A stretch of 64,000 nt of DNA. It comes from Oasisia sp. SBJ-2009. Lineage: Eukaryota; Annelida; Polychaeta; Sabellida; Siboglinidae. The translations under genes and the position numbers were made by a program. The notes beneath the pieces are model-generated. The model was not told where the DNA came from. It saw nothing but the letters and a program-made list of their open reading frames with translations, and did no database searches. This document shows positions 59,165 to 64,000 of the stretch, one piece after another (position 1 is the first letter of the stretch; every line of letters begins with the position of its first letter). The stretch is from the NCBI GenBank assembly GCA_964017155.1, contig OZ024855.1, positions 1,902,779 to 1,966,778 of the forward strand. Direction: 5' to 3'.

Positions 59165-62100
59165 AATGTGAACCTCTACACCACCGCCTTCACCGCCCTC
59201 TACACCACCGCCTTCACCATCCTCTACACCACCACCTTCACCGCCCTCTACACCACCGCCTTCACCATCCTCTACACCACCACCTTCACCATCCTCTACA
59301 CCACCGCCTTCACCATCCTCTACACCACCACCTTCACCGCCCTCTACACCACCGCCTTCACCATCCTCTACACCACCACCTTCACCATCATCTACACCAC
59401 CACCTTCACCGCCCTCTACACAACCGCCTTCACCATCCTCTACACCACCACCTTCACCGCCCTCTACACCACCGCCTTCACCATCCTCTACACCACCACC
59501 TTCACCATCCTCTACACCACCGCCTTCACCTTCCTCTACACCACCACCTTCACCATCCTCTACACCACCACCTTCACCGCCCTCTACACCACCGCCTTCA
59601 CCATCGTCTACACCACCACCTTCACCATCCTCTACACCACCGCCTTCACCTTCCTCTACACCACAACCTTCACCATCCTCTACACCACCACCTTCACCGC
59701 CCTCTACACCACCGCCTTCACCATCCTCTACACCACCACCTTCACCATCCTCTACACCACCGCCTTCACCTTCCTCTACACCACCACCTTCACCATCCTC
59801 TACACCACCACCTTCACCGCCCTCTACACCACCACCTTCAACATCCTCTACACCACCACCTTCACCATCCTCTACACAACCACCTTCACCACCCTCTACA
59901 CCACCGCCATCACCATCTTCTACACCACCACCTTCACCGCGCCCTCTACATCACCACCTTCACCATCATCTACACCACCACCTTCACCGTCCTCTACACC
60001 ATCACCTTCACCGCCCTCTACACCACCGCCTTCACCATCCTCTACAGCACCACCTTCACCATCCTCTACACCACCGCCTTCACCTTCCTCTACACCACCA
60101 CCTTCACCATCCTCTACACCACCGCCTTCACCTTCCTCTACACCACCACCTTCACCATCCTCTACACCACCACCTTCACCGCCCTCTACACCACCGCCTT
60201 CACCATCCTCTACACCACCACCTTCACCGCCCTCTACACCACCGCCTTCACCATCCTCTACACCACGACCTTCACCATCCTCTACACCACCACCTTCACC
60301 GCCCTCTACACCACCGCCTTCACCATCCTCTACACCACCACCTTCACCATCCTCTACACCACCACCTTCACCATCCTCTACACCACCACCTTCACCGCCC
60401 TCTACACCACCGCCTTCACCATCCTCTACACCACCACCTTCACCGCCCTCTACACCACCGCCTTCACCATCCTCTACACCACCACCTTCACCATCCTCTA
60501 CACCACCACCTTCACCGCGCCCTCTACATCACCACCTTCACCATCATCTACACCACCACCTTCACCGTCCTCTACACCACCACCTTCACCGCCCTCTACA
60601 CCACGACCTTCACCATCCTCTACACCACCACCTTCACCGCCCTCTACACCACCGCCTTCACCATCCTCTACACCACCACCTTCACCATCCTCTACACCAC
60701 CACCTTCACCATCCTCTACACCACCACCTTCACCGCCCTCTACACCACCGCCTTCACCATCCTCTACACCACCACCTTCACCGCCCTCTACACCACCGCC
60801 TTCACCATCCTCTACACCACCACCTTCACCATCCTCTACACCACCACCTTCACAGCGCCCTCTACATCACCACCTTCACCATCATCTACACCACCGCCTT
60901 CACCTTCCTCTACACCACCACCTTCACCATCCTCTACACCACCACCTTCACCGCGCCCTCTACATCACCACCTTCACCATCATCTACACCACCACCTTCA
61001 CCGTCCTCTACACCATCACCTTCACCGCCCTCTACACCACCGCCTTCACCATCCTCTACACCACCACCTTCACCATCCTCTACACCACCGCCTTCACCTT
61101 CTTCTACACCACCACCTTCACCATCCTCTACACCACCACCTTCACCGCCCTCTACACCACCACCTTCACCATCCTCTACACCACCACCTTCACCATCCTC
61201 TACACCACCACCTTCACCGCCCTCTACACCACGACCTTCACCGTCCTCTACACCACCACCTTCACCATCCTCTACACCAACACCTTCACCGTCCTCTACA
61301 CCATCACCTTCACTGTCCTCTACACCACCACCTTCACCGTCCTCTACACCACCGCCTTCACCGTCCTCTACACCACAACCTTCACCATCCTCTACACCAC
61401 CACCTTCACCGCCCTCTACACCACCGCCTTCACCATCCTCTACACCACCACCTTCACCATCCTCTACACCACCGCCTTCACCTTCCTCTACACCACCACC
61501 TTCACCATCCTCTACACCACCACCTTCACCGCCCTCTACACCACCACCTTCAACATCCTCTACACCACCACATTCACCATCCTCTACACAACCACCTTCA
61601 CCACCCTCTACACCACCGCCATCACCATCCTCTACACCACCACCTTCACCGCGCCCTCTACATCACCACCTTCACCATCATCTACACCACCACCTTCACC
61701 GTCCTCTACACCATCACCTTCACCGCCCTCTACACCACCGCCTTCACCATCCTCTACACCACCACCTTCACCATCCTCTACACCACCGCCTTCACCTTCC
61801 TCTACACCACCACCTTCACCATCCTCTACACCACCGCCTTCACCTTCCTCTACACCACCACCTTCACCATCCTCTACACCACCACCTTCACCGCCCTCTA
61901 CACCACCGCCTTCACCATCCTCTACACCACCACCTTCACCGCCCTCTACACCACCGCCTTCACCATCCTCTACACCACCACCTTCACCATCCTCTACACC
62001 ACCGCCTTCACCTTCCTCTACACCACCACCTTCACCATCCTCTACACCACCACCTTCACCGCCCTCTACACCACGACCTTCACCATCCTCTACACCACCA

Positions 62101-64000
62101 CCTTCACCGCCCTCTACACCACCGCCTTCACCATCCTCTACACCACCACCTTCACCATCCTCTACACCACCACCTTCACCATCCTCTACACCACCACCTT
62201 CACCGCCCTCTACACCACCGCCTTCACCATCCTCTCCACCACCACCTTCACCGCCCTCTACACCACCGCCTTCACCATCCTCTACACCACCACCTTCACC
62301 ATCCTCTACACCACCACCTTCACCATCCTCTACACCACCACCTTCACCGCCCTCTACACCACCGCCTTCACCATCCTCTCCACCACCACCTTCACCGCCC
62401 TCTACACCACCGCCTTCACCATCCTCTACACCACCACCTTCACCGCGCCCTCTACATCACCACCTTCACCATCATCTACACCACCACCTTCACCGTCCTC
62501 TACACCACCACCTTCACCGCCCTCTACACCACGACCTTCACCATCCTCTACACCACCACCTTCACCGCCCTCTACACCACCGCCTTCACCGCCCTCTACA
62601 CCACCACCTTCACCATCCTCTACACCACCACCTTCACCGCGCCCTCTACATCACCACCTTCACCATCATCTACACCACCACCTTCACCGTCCTCTACACC
62701 ACCACCTTCACCGCCCTCTACACCTCGACCTTCACCATCCTCTACACCACCACCTTCACCGCCCTCTACACCACCGCCTTCACCATCCTCTACACCACCA
62801 CCTTCACCGCCCTCTACACCACCACCTTCACCATCCTCTACACCACCACCTTCACCATCCTCTACACCACCACCTTCACCGCCCTCTACACCACCGCCTT
62901 CACCGCCCTCTACACCACCGCCTTCACCATCCTCTACACCACCACCTTCACCGCCCTCTACACCACCGCCTTCACCATCCTCTACACCACCACCTTCACC
63001 ATCCTCTACACCACCACCTTCACCGCGCCCTCTACATCACCACCTTCACCATCATCTACACCACCGCCTTCACCTTCTTCTACACCACCACCTTCACCAT
63101 CCTCTACACCACCACCTTCACCGCCCTCTACACCACCACCTTCACCATCCTCTACACCACCACCTTCACCATCCTCTACACCACCATCTTCACCGCCCTC
63201 TACACCACGACCTTCACCGTCCTCTACACCACCACCTTAACCGCCCTCTACACCACGACCTTCACCGTCCTCTACACCACCACCTTCACCATCCTCTACA
63301 CCACCACCTTCACCGCCCTCTACACCACGACCTTCACCATCCTCTACACCACCACCTTCACCATCCTCTACACCACCACCTTCACCATCCTCTACACCAC
63401 CACCTTCACCGCCCTCTACACCACCGCCTTCACCATCCTCTACACCACCACCTTCACCGCCCTCTACACCACCGCCTTCACCATCCTCTACACCACCACC
63501 TTCACCATCCTCTACACCACCACCTTCACCGCGCCCTCTACATCACCACCTTCACCATCATCTACACCACCACCTTCACCGTCCTTTACACCACCACCTT
63601 CACCGCCCTCTACACCACGACCTTCACCATCCTCTACACCACCACCTTCACCGCCCTCTACACCACCGCCTTCACCATCCTCTACACCACCACCTTCACC
63701 ATCCTCTACACCACCACCTTCACCATCCTCTACACCACCACCTTCACCGCCCTCTACACCACCGCCTTCACCATCCTCTACACCACCACCTTCACCGCCC
63801 TCTACACCACCGCCTTCACCATCCTCTACACCACCACCCTAACCATCCTCTACACCACCACCTTCACCGCGCCCTCTACATCACCACCTTCACCATCATC
63901 TACACCACCGCCTTCACCTTCCTCTACACCACCACCTTCACCATCCTCTACACCACCACCTTCACCGCGCCCTCTACATCACCACCTTCACCATCATCTA
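59165..64000. repeat. 24-bp array, about 200 units, running off the window
   Basis: The base unit is CACCATCCTCTACACCACCA followed by CCTT, with CACCGCC alternates. A 2-bp-longer variant (CACCGCGCCCTCTACATCAC) recurs at about 59937, 60515, 60953, 61650, 62442, 62637, 63025, 63528, 63867 and 63965. Each such variant shifts the frame, so the open stretch alternates between HPLHHHLH, ILYTTTFT and SSTPPPSP repeats. All plus frames are stop-free for most of the length. TTAA units at about 63236 and 63839 end them. Confidence 0.97.

Noticed and set aside
59152..63240. A 1362-codon Pro/Ser/Thr/His-rich protein, mucin-like
   Set aside because: The frame changes at each 26-bp variant, giving three unrelated repeat peptides, and all plus frames are mostly open. 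No signal peptide or unique domain is present.

Overview
The window is eukaryotic nuclear DNA from an animal, most likely a marine invertebrate. A mollusc is possible, but nothing here proves it. The evidence is a spliced gene with GT-AG introns, abundant microsatellites, and a very high load of minisatellites. Tandem repeats fill roughly two thirds of the 64 kb.

One real gene was found. It lies on the minus strand from 31660 (start codon) to 13563 (stop codon) and encodes a peroxisomal acyl-CoA oxidase of the ACOX1 type. Fourteen exons could be joined by hand with consistent phases. Together they give 2037 nt and 678 residues, with the acyl-CoA oxidase YAQTELGHG motif, a KWWPGG stretch, a CGGHG motif, a YEGENTV motif carrying the expected catalytic glutamate, and a C-terminal SKL peroxisomal signal. 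The gene looks intact. Intron 6 uses a GC-AG pair.

Layout: 1-4734, 22/26-bp array; 5437-6715, 28-bp array; 6716-9590, AT-rich unique DNA; 9594-10915, 36-bp array; 10985-11505, 58-bp array; 11888-13562, 17-bp array abutting the ACOX stop codon; 13563-31660, the ACOX gene with large arrays inside its introns; 31661-37040, unique DNA with microsatellites and faint coding remnants; 37055-56530, a 19.5-kb megasatellite of a 20-bp unit with nested higher-order repeats; 56931-57296, 28-bp array; about 57590-57937, a probable ISXO2-like transposase remnant; 59165-64000, a 24-bp array running off the window.

The most unusual observation concerns the arrays inside the ACOX gene. In many introns the repeat unit is a copy of an exon-intron junction of this same gene. 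Arrays or duplicates carry the exon 3, 5, 8, 9 and 13 donors and the exon 12 and 13 acceptors. The introns are therefore filled with decoy splice sites derived from their own exon ends, yet the open reading frame is preserved. The very long open reading frames in the other arrays are a by-product of stop-free repeat units and are not annotated as genes.
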